Of a stretch of DNA of 64,000 nucleotides, positions 23,539-34,140 are shown one piece after another. A program made the position numbers and the translations under genes. How positions within the stretch are numbered: the first letter of the stretch is position 1; every line of letters begins with the position of its first letter. Origin of the DNA: Procambarus clarkii (lineage: Eukaryota > Arthropoda > Malacostraca > Decapoda > Cambaridae); the NCBI RefSeq assembly GCF_040958095.1, contig NC_091154.1, forward strand, positions 47,573,307 to 47,637,306. Direction: 5' to 3'. A model generated the notes under the pieces. The model was not told the DNA's origin and did no database searches. It saw only the letters and a list, made by a program, of their open reading frames with translations.

Positions 23539-24386
23539 GACCTCTGCTTTGCAACAAAGCGGAGATGTTTCTGAAAAGGGGGACAAAGAAACATTTGCGC
23601 AGCGCCTTCCGCGGACTGCGCGGGAAGTTCTGGGAGCTTATAAATTGGGGTGGAACGAGAGGCTCTGCCTCGACCACTTGGTCCGGGAGACATCTCCCGT
23701 CACGCAGGGTGCAGTTGCGCCTCCACAGATCTCCAGTATCATCTTTTGATACTGGTAATGGCTCGAAAGGGCCACCACTTACGGGCTATTCATGCCCGTG
23801 CCACCTCTTGGGTGGCTTAATCTTCATCAATCAATCAATCTTGACCAGATCACCATCTGGTCACCATTTGGTCCGGGAGATATCTCCCGTCACGCAGGGT
23901 GCAGTCGCACCTCCACAGATCTCCAGTATCATCTATTGATACTGGTGATGGCTCAAAAGGGCCACCACTTACGAGCTATTCATGCCTGTGCCACCTTTTG
24001 GGTTGCTTCATCTTCATATTAACACATTCATAAGGGAGACATCTCCCGTCATGCAGGGTGCATTCGCACCTCCACAGATCTCCAGTATCAGCTCTTGATA
24101 CTGGTAATGGCTTAAAAGGGCCACCACTTACGGGCTATTCATGCCCGTGCCACCTTTTGGGTGGCTTAATCTTCATCAATCATCAATCAATCGAGGCTCT
24201 GCCTCACTCTTACCGCCAATGCAGCTGCACTCGAAACTCGCCTCCCGACGTCGGACTACGCACGAGATGGACATCACGCCAGCTACCTCGGTCCCAGACC
24301 TCTCTCTATTGGACGTTATGGGACCCTCGACCTCCCAGACTGATTCGACAGGGGCTTCCTGCCCCACACTTCTAACACCAAGGTAA
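23539..24386 (+). mobile_element. Repeat family E, 5' coding-like end, copy 1
   Basis: The segment opens MTSALQQSGDVSEKGDKETF, followed by LPRTAREVLGAYKLGWNERL. The same peptide occurs at 36565-36700, so this is a multicopy element. After the trimer insert (23672-24192) the homologous DNA continues (ACTCTTACCGCCAATGCAGC) and another frame, MDITPATSVPDLSLLDVMG, ends at 24386 next to a donor-like AAGGTAAAAG (24380). I do not recognise the protein family. A degenerate retroelement or a multigene-family relic are both possible; treated as a fossil. Confidence 0.5.
23672..24192 (+). mobile_element. Three-unit hairpin-rich SINE-like insertion
   Basis: Three tandem units of about 160-190 bp (hairpin GGGAGANATCTCCC at about 23686, 23876 and 24034). 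Each also has CCAGTATCA-loop-TGATACTGG, and most have ACGGGC-loop-GCCCGT and GCCACC-loop-GGTGGC. Units end in CTTCATCAATC-type repeats. The whole is bounded by a 13-bp duplication GAGGCTCTGCCTC (23659-23671 and 24193-24205). The uninterrupted site is present at about 36685-36705 in the second E copy. No clear tRNA A or B box was found. Confidence 0.8.
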
Positions 24387-24399
24387 AAGTGAGGTTTTC

Positions 24400-25115
24400 T
24401 GTTTAAATTTAGTCAGGACCATCCCCAGTGTTGGCGTGTGCCCAGCGCCATCCCCCAGCGGTCTGTGCGTACCGCCTTAGCTAGTTCCCTTGGCCTCCTG
24501 CTGTCTCCGCTTGGGGAAGCAGAGACGCCCTTTGGGCCCGCGCCGGGCTCCGCCATGCTGTGCTTCCTGGGTTCGCTTTGCCTAGGGCCGGCGCCCTTGG
24601 CAACGACGCCAAGTGGCCAGGCGGTGGCGGCTCTCCGCCCTTGGGCCCACGCCACGTCGGCGTCGACACGTGGCCAGGTTCCGGGCCTGTTCTTGGGGCC
24701 CACGCCCTGGTCGTGATGCCCACGTGGCAAGACGCTCCTTGGAGCGCACGCCCTGGGCCGGGTTAAGCCCTTCCTGTCCGCCTCTGCCACGGGCCGGCGT
24801 GTGCTGGGCCCTGTCCTTAGCGGACTGCACCCGGCGTGGAATGTACATGCGCACGTATGCACGTACGTACTGTACGTGCCCTGGGGCCCCTAGCAGCATC
24901 CCGGGCACGGGTGTCGCCCTGCCTGGGCCCTGTGTGCCGCCCGGCGTCGCCATGCGGCCGGCTGTTGTGGTCCCTGCCGGTGGTCTCGCAGCCGACGGGC
25001 CGGCTGGTGGTGTCCCAGCCGAACATGTCCCCTGGGGGCCAAGCCCTGACTTCGGCTCAGCTGATGTTCTTGACGGTCTGGCGGATGTGTGTCCCGCCGA
25101 TGACCCGTGACCTTA
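24400..25115. other. GC-rich island of repeat family E
   Basis: GC content is far above the AT-rich surroundings, with CpG-rich blocks and internal near-repeats (GGGCCCACGCC, GTGGCCAGG). Several overlapping frames are open on both strands, typical of high GC without selection. No motif recognised. The end (24980-25110) encodes GGVPAEHVPWGPSP, the start of the tandem repeat that follows. Confidence 0.5.
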
Positions 25116-26400
25116 TAATTTTGGTTGTTATTTTAATTACTCGTTGTGGCCATTCATCAATTATTCTAACACGCTATTTTAACCAGCTATTTATGGTTAC
25201 TATTTACCCATTATGTTATGATGCCGATGACCCAGCAGCTGATGGCCCAGCTGGTGGTGTCCCAGCCGAGCACGTCCCCTGGGGGCCAAGCCCAGCTACT
25301 GACGTCGGCTCAGCTGATGATCCTGTCGGTCTGGCGGATGTGTCTCCCGTCGATGACCCATGACCTTATAATTATTCATCTATTATATACTTGTTATATT
25401 TAATTATTCGTTTGTGGCTTTTAATTAATTATGCAAACACGCTATTTTAACCAGTTATTTATGGTTAATAATTACCCATTATGTTATGCTGACGATGACC
25501 CAGCAGCTGATGGCCCAGCTGGTGGTGTTCCAGCTGAGTATGTCCCCTGAGGGCCAACCTCGCCCGCTGAAGTTCCGGCTGAAGTGGCCCCAGATGATGA
25601 TCCAGCAGCTGTTGGCCCAGCTGCCGTGGGGCCCGACCCAGCGGCTGATGTCCCGGCTGAGGTGGTCCCAGGCCGTTCGTTCCAGACCTTAAGTCTGGCC
25701 AGTGTTGCCCAGCATCATTTAGTTATTTATGGCTAATAATTACCCATTATGTTATGCTGCCGATGACCCAGGACCTGATGGCATAGCTGGTGGTGTTCCA
25801 GCTGGGTATGTCCCCTGGGGGCCAAACCTGCCCGCTGAAGTCCCGGCTGATGTGGGCCCAGATGATGATCCAGCAGCTGTTGGCCCAGCTGCCGTGGGGC
25901 CCGACCCAGCGGCTGATGTCTTGGCTGATGTGGCCTCAGGCCGTTTGTTCCAGACTTAAGCCTGGCCGGTGTTGCCCGGCATTATTTAGTTATTTATGGC
26001 TAATAATTAACCATTATGTTATGCTGCCGATGTCCCAGCAGCTGCTGGCACAGCTGGTGGTGTTCCAGCTGAGCATGTCCCCTGGGGGCCAACCCCACCC
26101 GCTGATGTTCCGCCCGATGTGGCCCCAGACGACGATCCGGCAGCTGATGGCCCCGCTGCCATGGGATGCGACCCGTGGCAGATTATGAAGTTGCTGAAAT
26201 GGTCCCTGCCGATGGGCCAGCTTGTGGTGTTACAGCTGAGCACGTCCCCTGGGGGCCGAGCCCGGCTGCTGATGTTGTCTCAGCCAATGCTACGGCAGCT
26301 CATGGCCTGTCCCGGATGCTGATGTCCTGGCGGATGTGTTCCCCGCCGATGATCCAGCAGCCGAAGGCTCAGCTGGCGGTGTTCCAGCTGAGCATGCCCT
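24985..26400 (+). repeat. About 267-bp tandem repeat with Pro/Ala/Asp-rich segment
   Basis: Units start near 24985 (partial), 25220, 25490, 25758 and 26022, with a further degenerate one near 26200. Each has a 130-190 bp GC-rich part encoding variants of DDPAADGPAGGVPAEHVPWGP, ended by a stop, then an AT-rich part (TTTATGGTTAATAATTACCC, ATTATGTTATGCTG). The peptide core GGVP(A/E)(E/G)(H/Y)VPWGP is kept while the DNA varies. Similar fragments recur at 30600-31010 and 34140-34700. No protein family is recognised. Confidence 0.65.
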
Positions 26401-26660
26401 TATAATTATTCATCGCGGGTACGGTAAGTTTCAGCTATTGGTCAGTGCCACAGGTTCAGGATCCATCGTCGACGTCCCTCAAAAATTTATTACCATACTT
26501 TACGCCTGGAATTTGCTGCACATTTATGTTGCTTACTACTGGTTACATTTATGTTGTTTACATTTTCGGGGTAAATGTTTATACATAGGCTAAATGTTTA
26601 CATTTAGCCTACCATAATTTAATCTACATTTGATGTTGTCTACATTTGATGTTGTGATGT
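26401..26660. other. AT-rich part of repeat family E
   Basis: Nothing coding recognised. Strings such as ACTACTGGTTACATTTATG recur at 29850 and 33630, linking it to the diverged repeats there. It ends in a short TTTGATGTTGT repeat next to LINE A1. Confidence 0.5.
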
Positions 26661-27415
26661 TATTTGATGTTGTGTCCATCATACACTCACTAAAAACCAA
26701 AGCTGGGAACATCAGTGAAATACCATCCATTGTATACAAGAGTGCCTCCCACGCCTTTGCGCCACCTATAGCTCTGCTGTTCAGCAAATCCCTTGAGTGT
26801 CATACCTTCCCTGATATCCTTAAAAATGGAAGAGTAACGCCAGTTCATAAAGGAGGTAATCCGGCAGACATAAACAATTATAGACCAATATCAAACCTAC
26901 CCATACTATCAAAAATATTTGAAAAAATTCTACAAACAGCTTTACTCCTACTTTGTAAAATTCGACATTCTTAGCCCCTGTCAGTTTGGCTTCCGCTCCC
27001 AAAAGAGTACCAACGATGCAATTATTAGTCTCCTTGATATAATTTACTCAGCCCTTGACAAAAATGAGTTTCCGATTGGACTCTTCATTGACCTGAGAAA
27101 GGCCTTTGGTACTGTTAATCACAATTACCTCTTACATAAACTCCATCATTGTGGAATCCGAGGCCTTGCCCTGGACTATATCCAATCCTATCTTAGTGAT
27201 AGACACCAATGTGTAGCCATCAATAATATAACCTCTCCCACTCTACCAATAACCGCTGGAATGCCACAGGGCAGCCTTTTGGGACCTCTCCTATTTCTTA
27301 TATACATCAATGAGCTGCGTAATGTCTCTAACATTCTGAAACCTATTCTGTTTGCTGATGATACTATCCTCATCTACTCTAACCCTAACCCACATACACT
27401 AAATAATGTTGTTAA

Positions 27416-28368
27416 GGGGGCATTAGGTTGGTGTTGGAAAAGTTGTTCAATGTCAACCAATAATATTTGACTAGTTGTATATGAAAAGTGCTGAAATTGT
27501 CCCAAGTTTCAGTACTGCAGCGTAAATAGAAAGGGAGATTTTGTTTTGTTTTTTTTCAACGTTTTTTACACATTTTCAAGTCTACACTTCAGAACACACG
27601 TTTCAGATATAATTATTCTGTGACAATTTTCTGACACATTAGCATATAATAAAGGACCTTGAGATAAAGAATTTTCAAAACATCTTTAGTTTTCCTAATA
27701 CAAATGTTCAAAGTTCCCCCCAAAAATTATGCAAATATGGCATGTTTATTGCTATTATAAAATCAATAAATGAACTTAGAGAAAAATGAAATCTCACTAA
27801 TGTAGAGAGATGCCCTCCACATATACTGTGTAAGTTTGATGTAAATTGAATAAAAAATGAATCAGTTTTGTAAACATTTGTGTCAATTGAAAAAAAAACA
27901 AAAATAATAAAGTCTAAGGTTCTAAAATCTGTGGCTGAGGTTGACATCAACCAATTTTCTCCAAAATTGGCATCCTTACAGATAGGCTTACGTACAATCA
28001 GGTGTGTAAATTTGATGCAAATCGTTAAAAAAAAGTGAAAAAAAAAAAATTTGAAAAAAAAAAATACTTTTTTTTCTCTTAAATTTGTTTTCCAATTAAA
28101 CTAATTATAATATTTGTTTAATATATGCTATTGTGATAGCAAAGAGTCATAGCTATGATTTCAGTTGACACTTTTGATTGATAATCGATTTTGACCATTT
28201 TGGCATAATTTTCACGACTACTTTAATATTTTTTTTCTCCCTTCCTATTTATGCTACGATGCTGAAACTTGGACCAGATGAAACACTTTTCATATAAAAC
28301 TTGTCAAAAAAGTTTGATTGAAATCGAACGAGTTTTCATTTATTGCATTTTTGGAACCTAATGCCCCC
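27416..28368. mobile_element. Non-autonomous TTAA-flanked DNA element (piggyBac-like)
   Basis: Terminal inverted repeats GGGGGCATTAGGTT are flanked by TTAA on both sides (27412-27415 and 28369-28372), and the interrupted LINE A1 continues on each side. Further in, AAGTTTCAG...TAAATAGAAAGGGAG near 27508 is inverted near 28240, so the ends form a long imperfect inverted repeat. The interior is AT-rich with no transposase-like frame. TTAA targets and G/C-rich tips fit piggyBac-type mobilisation; the superfamily is inferred from the target only. Confidence 0.75.
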
Positions 28369-28481
28369 TTAATAATGAACTAAAAAAAGTCCACTTATGG
28401 ATGTCAACCAACAAACTAACACTTAACATAGAAAGTGTTAGTTTTGTGAAAGTGTTACATAGAAAGTGTAGTAGGTCATAG

Positions 28482-29174
28482 ATGACCTACTACATCTTAT
28501 TTGGAAGCAAATCTACAAATGCAATTCAGCTTCAGATAGACAATGTAAACATTAGCAATAAAAATGATGGAAAGTTTCTTGGCCTATTCCTAGACAAGAG
28601 ACTCAACTTCAGCACCCACATACAACACATAACTAAGAAAGTTTCTAAAACAGTTGGTAAACTCTCCAAAATCAGATATTATGTACCTAACTCAGCTCTC
28701 ATCTCTCTATATTATGCACTAATCTATCCCTATCTTAATTATGGTATCTGTGCATGGGGTTCAACCACTCCAAACCACCTCAAGTCCATCATCACCCAGC
28801 AAAAATCTGCTATCAGAATAATATCAAATTCTGCCTTCAGACAACACTCAGCCCCCTTGTTTAACTCCCTAAACATGCTGAACATAATCTCACTTCACAA
28901 ATTCTCTTGTGTCAACTACATTTACAAAACCCTGTTCCTAAATGCAAATCCTGCTTTGAAACTCTCCCTGGACAGATGTAATAGGACCCATTATCACAAC
29001 ACCAGAAATAAATATCTCTTTGATATCCCCAGAGTCAAACTTAATCTGTGTAAACACTCTATGCAAATAAAGGGACCCAGTCTATGGAACTCACTCCCTA
29101 TTGAATTGAAAAGCTGTCCAACTTTTGCGTCATTCAAAAACAATACTGAAAAGTACCTAATTTCATCTTCATAG
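28482..29174 (+). pseudogene. LINE A1 RT thumb and C-terminal region (230 codons)
   Basis: Best preserved C-terminal part of LINE A1 in the window: TYYILFGSK at the start, GKFLGLFLDKRLNFSTHIQ (about 35-53), KVSKTVGKLSKIRYYVPNSA, YPYLNYGICAWGSTTPNH (about 82-99), RNKYLFDIPRVKLN (about 175-188) and GPSLWNSLPIELKSC (about 200-214). It lacks the catalytic half, which lies across the MITE and a rearranged segment. Confidence 0.85.
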
Positions 29175-29611
29175 TTTTTTACCTTCTGCTTTAAAATTGC
29201 ACTGTATCTATTGCTACCCAATCTCCAATCTTTATGTACCCAATCTGAACATCTTTATCATTGTGATCATTGCTGTCTTCTTATATGTGCTGTCAATCTG
29301 CTGTATGGTGTCTATTAATCTTGTTTAAATTACCAATCAAGCTGTCAATGTAATCAATCAGAGCTTTAATATACCAATGTGCTTTAATATACTTACTAAT
29401 CTCTCTCATCTCATTTTTTTCTTGCAATGTATTTGTTATCATTTTATTAATTCTGATAGAATTTATCTACTTAAAATTATCTGTTAGATTAAGGACCTGC
29501 CCGAAACGCTGCGCGTACTAGTGGCTTTACAAGAGTGTAATTACTGTACTATGTATCCTCACAAACCCAATGTACCTTCTTGTATATAAATAAATAAATA
29601 AATAAATAAAT

Positions 29612-31200
29612 GATGTGCTGCTCATGTTGCATGTTTATGTTATTTTGCTGTGTTTACAGTTTTGTTGTTTAACTTTAGCTTTGCCTTTAAGTTATTAACT
29701 AAGGTCAGCAAGGATGTGCTAGTTGCAGTGTTACGGGCCCTTGCCTCTTGCTCCAGGTTTCCTGACCCTGCATTTTGATTAGTTTCCCCAGAAATTTATA
29801 TCTGTATTCTACGCTTAGCTCTTGATACATATGTATGTTACTTACTACTAGTTACATTTATGTTGTTTAACTCTGCTTGTTGCCTCAAAGCTACTAAGTC
29901 AGGTCAACTAGGATGTGCCAGTTGCTGTGTTACGGGCCTCATGCCCCTTGCATCAAGATTATACAACCTACTGTTTTACTTTACAGATTTTACATTCATG
30001 GTTGTTAGCTTTCGCTTCTCGCCAGTAACTTATTAAGTAAAGTCAGCTGGGATGTGCTAGTTGCAGTATTATGCCCCCCCCCCTGGCCTCTTGCTTAAGA
30101 TTAATCTGGCCCTGCATGGAGGATTAGTTCCCTCAGCATTCTCCGCATTTTACGTTTCGTCTTACTGAATAGTTATTTTACTTATTCCTGGTTTAAATTA
30201 CGTGTGTATAACTTACGCTTCTCCTTGTACGCTACTCAGGAAATCAGCCGGGATGCGCGGTTGTGGTGTCACGGGCCACATGCCTCTTGCTAAGTTTATC
30301 TGGCCTTGTTACGCTTAGTTCCCTCAGTCAAAACACATCAATGAAATCAAAAGCACAACTTTTGCTTCGCCATTAGGTTAATAAGAAAAATCAGCTACAG
30401 CGTGCTAGTTGCAGTGTTACGGGCCTTTGTCTCACGCTTTAAGATTTCTGGCCCTGCATTTACGATTAGTTTCCTGAAATTTATTACTGTATATTATGTT
30501 TAGCCCTTGCTGCTTATGTTATTTACTAGAGGTCCGTTTGTAGCCTACCATTTAGGGCCTAAATGTTTACATGCCGGCCCTAATGTAATGTACGCTGCTA
30601 ACGTCCCAGTTCCATGGTTGATTCCCGGCAGCCGATGTACCGGCCGGTGGCGCTGCTGTTCCAGCCGCTGCTTTCCCAGCTGCTGATGCCACGGGTCATG
30701 AAGCCCAGCTGAAGCATTCCACCTGACGTTGTGCCTATCAATTTATCACTCTTTTCAGCCTTAGTGTAATTTATGGTATTCCCAGCTTCATGACTAGTTC
30801 CCGTTATTCTCTACTGACGGTTATATTCCAGTCTTTAGCCTAAATTGTCTTGCAGCCGGACTTCTACTTACCACCGAAGTCTTCCCTAGTAGCCAGTTGC
30901 CGCTATTTCCTATCTCCATCAGGTGTTGATGACCCAGCTGCTGATGTCCAGCTGCAGGTGTCCCAGCGGCGATGCTCCAGCCGCTGATGTTCCGGGGCAC
31001 GATTTTGCAGTTCAACATTCGGCAACGGTCGTTAAGTTAATCCATTATTTGCCCAATTTTGACTATTGCTGCTTGCGTTATACACGTTAAGTTAATGTGG
31101 GTTTAGGGTTAAGGTACTACCATCGCTGCATGCTTCTTTAACTTATAAAACTCTTGCTCATTGTATTTGAGTTCACTAAGCCAGCTAGGTTGGGCTAGTT
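29612..31200. repeat. Repeat family E: diverged 140-200 bp tandem repeats
   Basis: A block with GTCAGC(T/A)(A/G)GGATGTGCTAG, GTTACGGGCC, CCTCTTGC and TTAGTTTCC recurs at about 29700, 29900, 30045, 30240 and 30390, much diverged, and continues beyond the LINE at 33305-34140. A GC-rich piece at 30600-31010 again has CCAGCTGCTGATG strings like the 267-bp repeat. No gene recognised. Confidence 0.55.
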
Positions 31201-31787
31201 CAAATCAAAATCAAAATCAAAATGTTTATTTAGGTAAGGTACATACATAAAAGAGATTTTACAAAGAGTGATGGATTTATAGATAGAGCTAGTACATACA
31301 ATGCCTAAAGCCACTATTACGCAAAGCGTTTCGGGCATAAAAACTTAAATGACTAAAGCTTAATACTAATTGAGCATAAAGAGTAAAATGAAACATGGAA
31401 TGAAAACATGGCTGAAAAAGCAGCACAAATACAATTCTGTCGACAAACAGCGCTCTTTAAAAAAAAAACAGACATTGGTTGACAATAGAAGGGTAAGGCC
31501 GGTTACAGGGAATTTATTAGGTAAGCTTCGTTTTTATCTTAAACTGGTTGAGAGAGGTACAGTCTTTAACATGGTTGGGAAGGTCATTCCACAATCTGGG
31601 TCCCTTGATTTGTAGAGCATTTCTAGTTTGATTAAGTCGTACTCTAGGAATATCAAAACTGTATTTATTTCTGGTGTGGTGCTCATGGGTTCTGTTACAA
31701 CTTTCTATGAAGCTTTTGAGGTCAGGATTGGCATTACAGTTTAGCGTTTTATATATGTATAATACACATGAGAGAATGTGCAGTGAC

Positions 31788-32740
31788 TTAATGTCTAACA
31801 TATTCAGAGATTTGAGTAGGGGGTACCGAGTGATGTCTGGGGCCAGAGTTGGATATTGTCCTAATAGCAGCTTTGTGTTGAGTAATTAGAGGACGTAAAT
31901 GATTTTGGGTAGTAGAACCCCAAGCACAAATACCATAGTTGAGGTATGGATAGACGAGGGAGTAATAGAGAGTCACCAGGGCAGGGCGTGGTACATAATA
32001 TCTGATCTTAGAAAGAATGCCAACAATTTTTGAAACTTTTTTTGATATATTTAGAATGTGGCCCTGGAAATTCAGCTTGTGGTCAATGAGAATACCAAGG
32101 AATTTGCCATCTAATTTGTTACAAATTAGGGTATTGTTTATTTTGAGATTTATTTGATTAGAGGATTTATTGCCAAACAGAATATAGAAAGTTTTGTCAA
32201 TGTTAAGGGTGAGTTTGTTGGCAGTTAGCCAAAGATGGACTTTATTTAGCTCAGTATTTACTGTGGCATTTAGAGCAAGGGGGTCAGGACTGGAGTAAAT
32301 GAAGGTTGTGTCGTCAGCAAATAGAATTGGTTTGAGGTGTTGGGAGGCATTTGGAAGGTCATTAATGTAGATGAGAAAGAGGAGAGGGCCAAGTATGCTG
32401 CCCTGAGGAACACCAATGTTGATGGGTAGGGTGGGAGAAATTGAATTATTCACAGAAACATACTGGAGCCTGTCAGTAAGGTAGGATTTGAGGTATTGCA
32501 GGGAGTGTCCTCTGACTCCATAATGATGTAATTTAAGAAGAAGGTTTTGGTGGTTGACAGCGTCAAAAGCTTTACGCAGGTCCACAAATAACCCAACTGG
32601 GAACTCATTTTTATCAAGAGCTGTATGAATCGAGTTAAGCATACTAATAAGTGCATCGTTAGTGCTTTTTTTGGGTCTGAAGCCATATTGGCAAGGGCTA
32701 AGTATATTGAGTTTGGCTAGATCACCAGTCTCCGTGGTGT
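31788..32740 (-). pseudogene. LINE A2 reverse transcriptase, best preserved copy
   Basis: About 310 codons in frame after the SINE junction: LNILSPCQYGFRPKKSTNDA, block A FVDLRKAFDAVNHQ, YLTDRLQYVSVNNS, block B IGVPQGSILGPLLFLIYIND and the catalytic LFADDTTFIYSS near 32310. Then come NKLTLNIDKTFYILFGNK, GKFLGILIDHKLNFQGH and SKIRYYVPRPALVTLYY. It shifts frame near 31820, and the C-terminal part continues at 31517-31801. Here the catalytic FADD is intact, unlike the F-P-D-D copies at 20344 and 21499. It would copy RNA by target-primed reverse transcription in an intact element. Confidence 0.85.
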
Positions 32741-32992
32741 AGTGGTAAAACACTCGCCTGGCGTTCCGCGAGCGCTATGTCATGGATTCGTATCCTGGCC
32801 GGGGAGGATTTACTGGGCGCAATTCCTTAACTGTAGCCTCTGTTTAACGCAACAGTAAAATGTGTACTTAGATGAAAAAACGATTCTTCGCGGCGGGGGT
32901 CGTATTCCAGGGACCTGCCCGAAACGCTACGCGTACTAGTGGCTGTACAAGAATGTAACAACTCTTGTATATATCTCAAAAAAAAAAAAAAA
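32725..32992 (+). mobile_element. tRNA-derived SINE sharing the LINE A tail
   Basis: The head has an A box TGGTGTAGTGG (32735-32745) and a B box GATTCGTATCC (32785-32795) in tRNA spacing. A middle part follows (GCAATTCCTTAACTG, CGATTCTTCGCGGCG). The tail, from GGACCTGCCCGAAACGCTAC at about 32910 through ACTAGTGGCTGTACAAGAAT, matches the LINE A1 3' end, then CTCTTGTATATAT and a run of about 16 A. It interrupts antisense LINE A2; the empty sequence would read GTTTGGCAAGATAAGAG, giving a short AGAT duplication. Confidence 0.85.
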
Positions 32993-33306
32993 AGATAAGA
33001 GTAAAGCTGCTTATAGATTAGTTTTTCAAAAAATTTTGACAAGTTTGGGAGGATTGATATAGGTCTGTAGTTGTTAACATCTGTGGGATCACCACATTTG
33101 TGGACAGGCGTCACTCGCTTTTTTTTAGAACATCTGGAAAGGTTTGGAGTTCAAGTGACTTGTTGAAGAGCAATGCAATAGCAGGGGCTAAAGATCTGGA
33201 GGCTTTTTTGTAAATTAAAGTTGGCATCTCCTCAAGGGCACCAGACTTGGTTTTAAGGGAAAGGATTATCTCATTGACGTCAGTGGAATTAATAGGCTTA
33301 ATAGTT

Positions 33307-34140
33307 GCTGTGTTACAGGCCTCATGCCTCTTGCTTCAGGTTCCCTGGGTTAACATTTACCACTAGCCTGCAACAATTTATTTCTACATTGGTTACTTGT
33401 CATGTTGCATGTTTATTTTACTTTTGCTGTGTTTACAGTGCGTTTGTTTAACTTTTGCTCTGACATTAAGTCATTAAGTAGAGTCAGCTGGGATGTTCTA
33501 GTTGCAGTGTTGCGGGCCCCTGTCTCCTGCTTTAAAATTTCCTGGCACTGCATTTATGCTTAGTTTCCTCTGAAATTTATTACTGTATATTACGTTTAGC
33601 TCTTGCATGATTATGTTAATTACTACTGGTTATGTTATGTCGTTTATCATTTATGGCCTAAATGTTTACATTTAGCCTACCACAATTTAATTCTACAATT
33701 GATGCATTGCTCATGTTGCATATCGTTTTATTTTGCGGTGGTTACAGTTGTCGTTTCACTTGCTTGCCATTTAAGTTATTAAGTAAGTCAGCGAGGAGGC
33801 GCTAGTTGCGGTGTTACGGCCCTTGCCTCTTGCATTAAGATTTTCTGGCATTGCAATTATGTTCGTTTCCCCAGGAATTTATTACCGTGTTTTACGCTTA
33901 GCTCTTGCTGCATAATTATGTTACTCACCGCTGGTTACATTTACGTTGTTTACTCTGCTAATTGCCTCTATACTACTAAGTACAGTCAGCTAGGATCGCG
34001 GAGTACCGGTTGCGGAGTACGGGCCTCATGCTTCTTGCTTTAAGTTCATTCACGTACTGTTCAATTTACTTTCTGGTTTCACATTTATGGTTGTTTAACT
34101 TTTGCTTATTGCTACATGCGGGCCTAGTTTACTCAGCAGT
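33307..34140. repeat. Repeat family E: diverged tandem repeats, continued
   Basis: Continues the block broken at 31200: GTGTTACAGGCCTCATGCCTC (33309), GTCAGCTGGGATGTTCTAG (33485), GTCAGCGAGGAGGCGCTAG (33787) and GTCAGCTAGGATCG (33978). No gene recognised. Confidence 0.55.

Larger units (their letters stand above)
26661..29610 (+). mobile_element. LINE A1, copy 3, 5'-truncated and split by a MITE
   Basis: It starts in the linker (VVSIIHSLKTKAGNISEIPS at 26661), then PVHKGGNPADINNYRPIS. A 2-base loss near 26927 shifts the frame relative to copy 1. The next frame (26919-27411) has DLRKAFGTVNH (block A with D to G), MPQGSLLGPLLFLIYIN and the catalytic FADDTI. The MITE at 27416-28368 follows; a small local repeat (28430-28480) precedes the last open part. 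The 3' end has CTGCCCGAAACGCTGCGCG at about 29499 and an (AAATA)n tail ending at 29610. Confidence 0.85.
31201..33301 (-). mobile_element. Antisense LINE A2, 5'-truncated, with a SINE inside
   Basis: Minus-strand LINE A2 with an unusual tail: the plus strand shows CAAATCAAAATCAAAATC at 31201, so the tail is (GATTTT)n and not (AAATA)n. Flanks carry TAGTT on both sides (31196-31200 and 33302-33306). It runs upstream to the linker (IIPSL-type ISTLKTKSGALEEMPTL near 33200-33260) and is truncated there. The SINE at about 32725-32992 splits the RT fingers. Confidence 0.85.

Noticed and set aside
24380-24390. Splice donor proving an expressed exon
   Set aside because: AAGGTAAAAG fits a donor, but no matching acceptor or conserved downstream exon could be identified, so it is only noted.
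27708-27950. Membrane-like small protein inside the TTAA element
   Set aside because: Phe/Ile-rich translation of AT-rich MITE DNA with no conserved motif.
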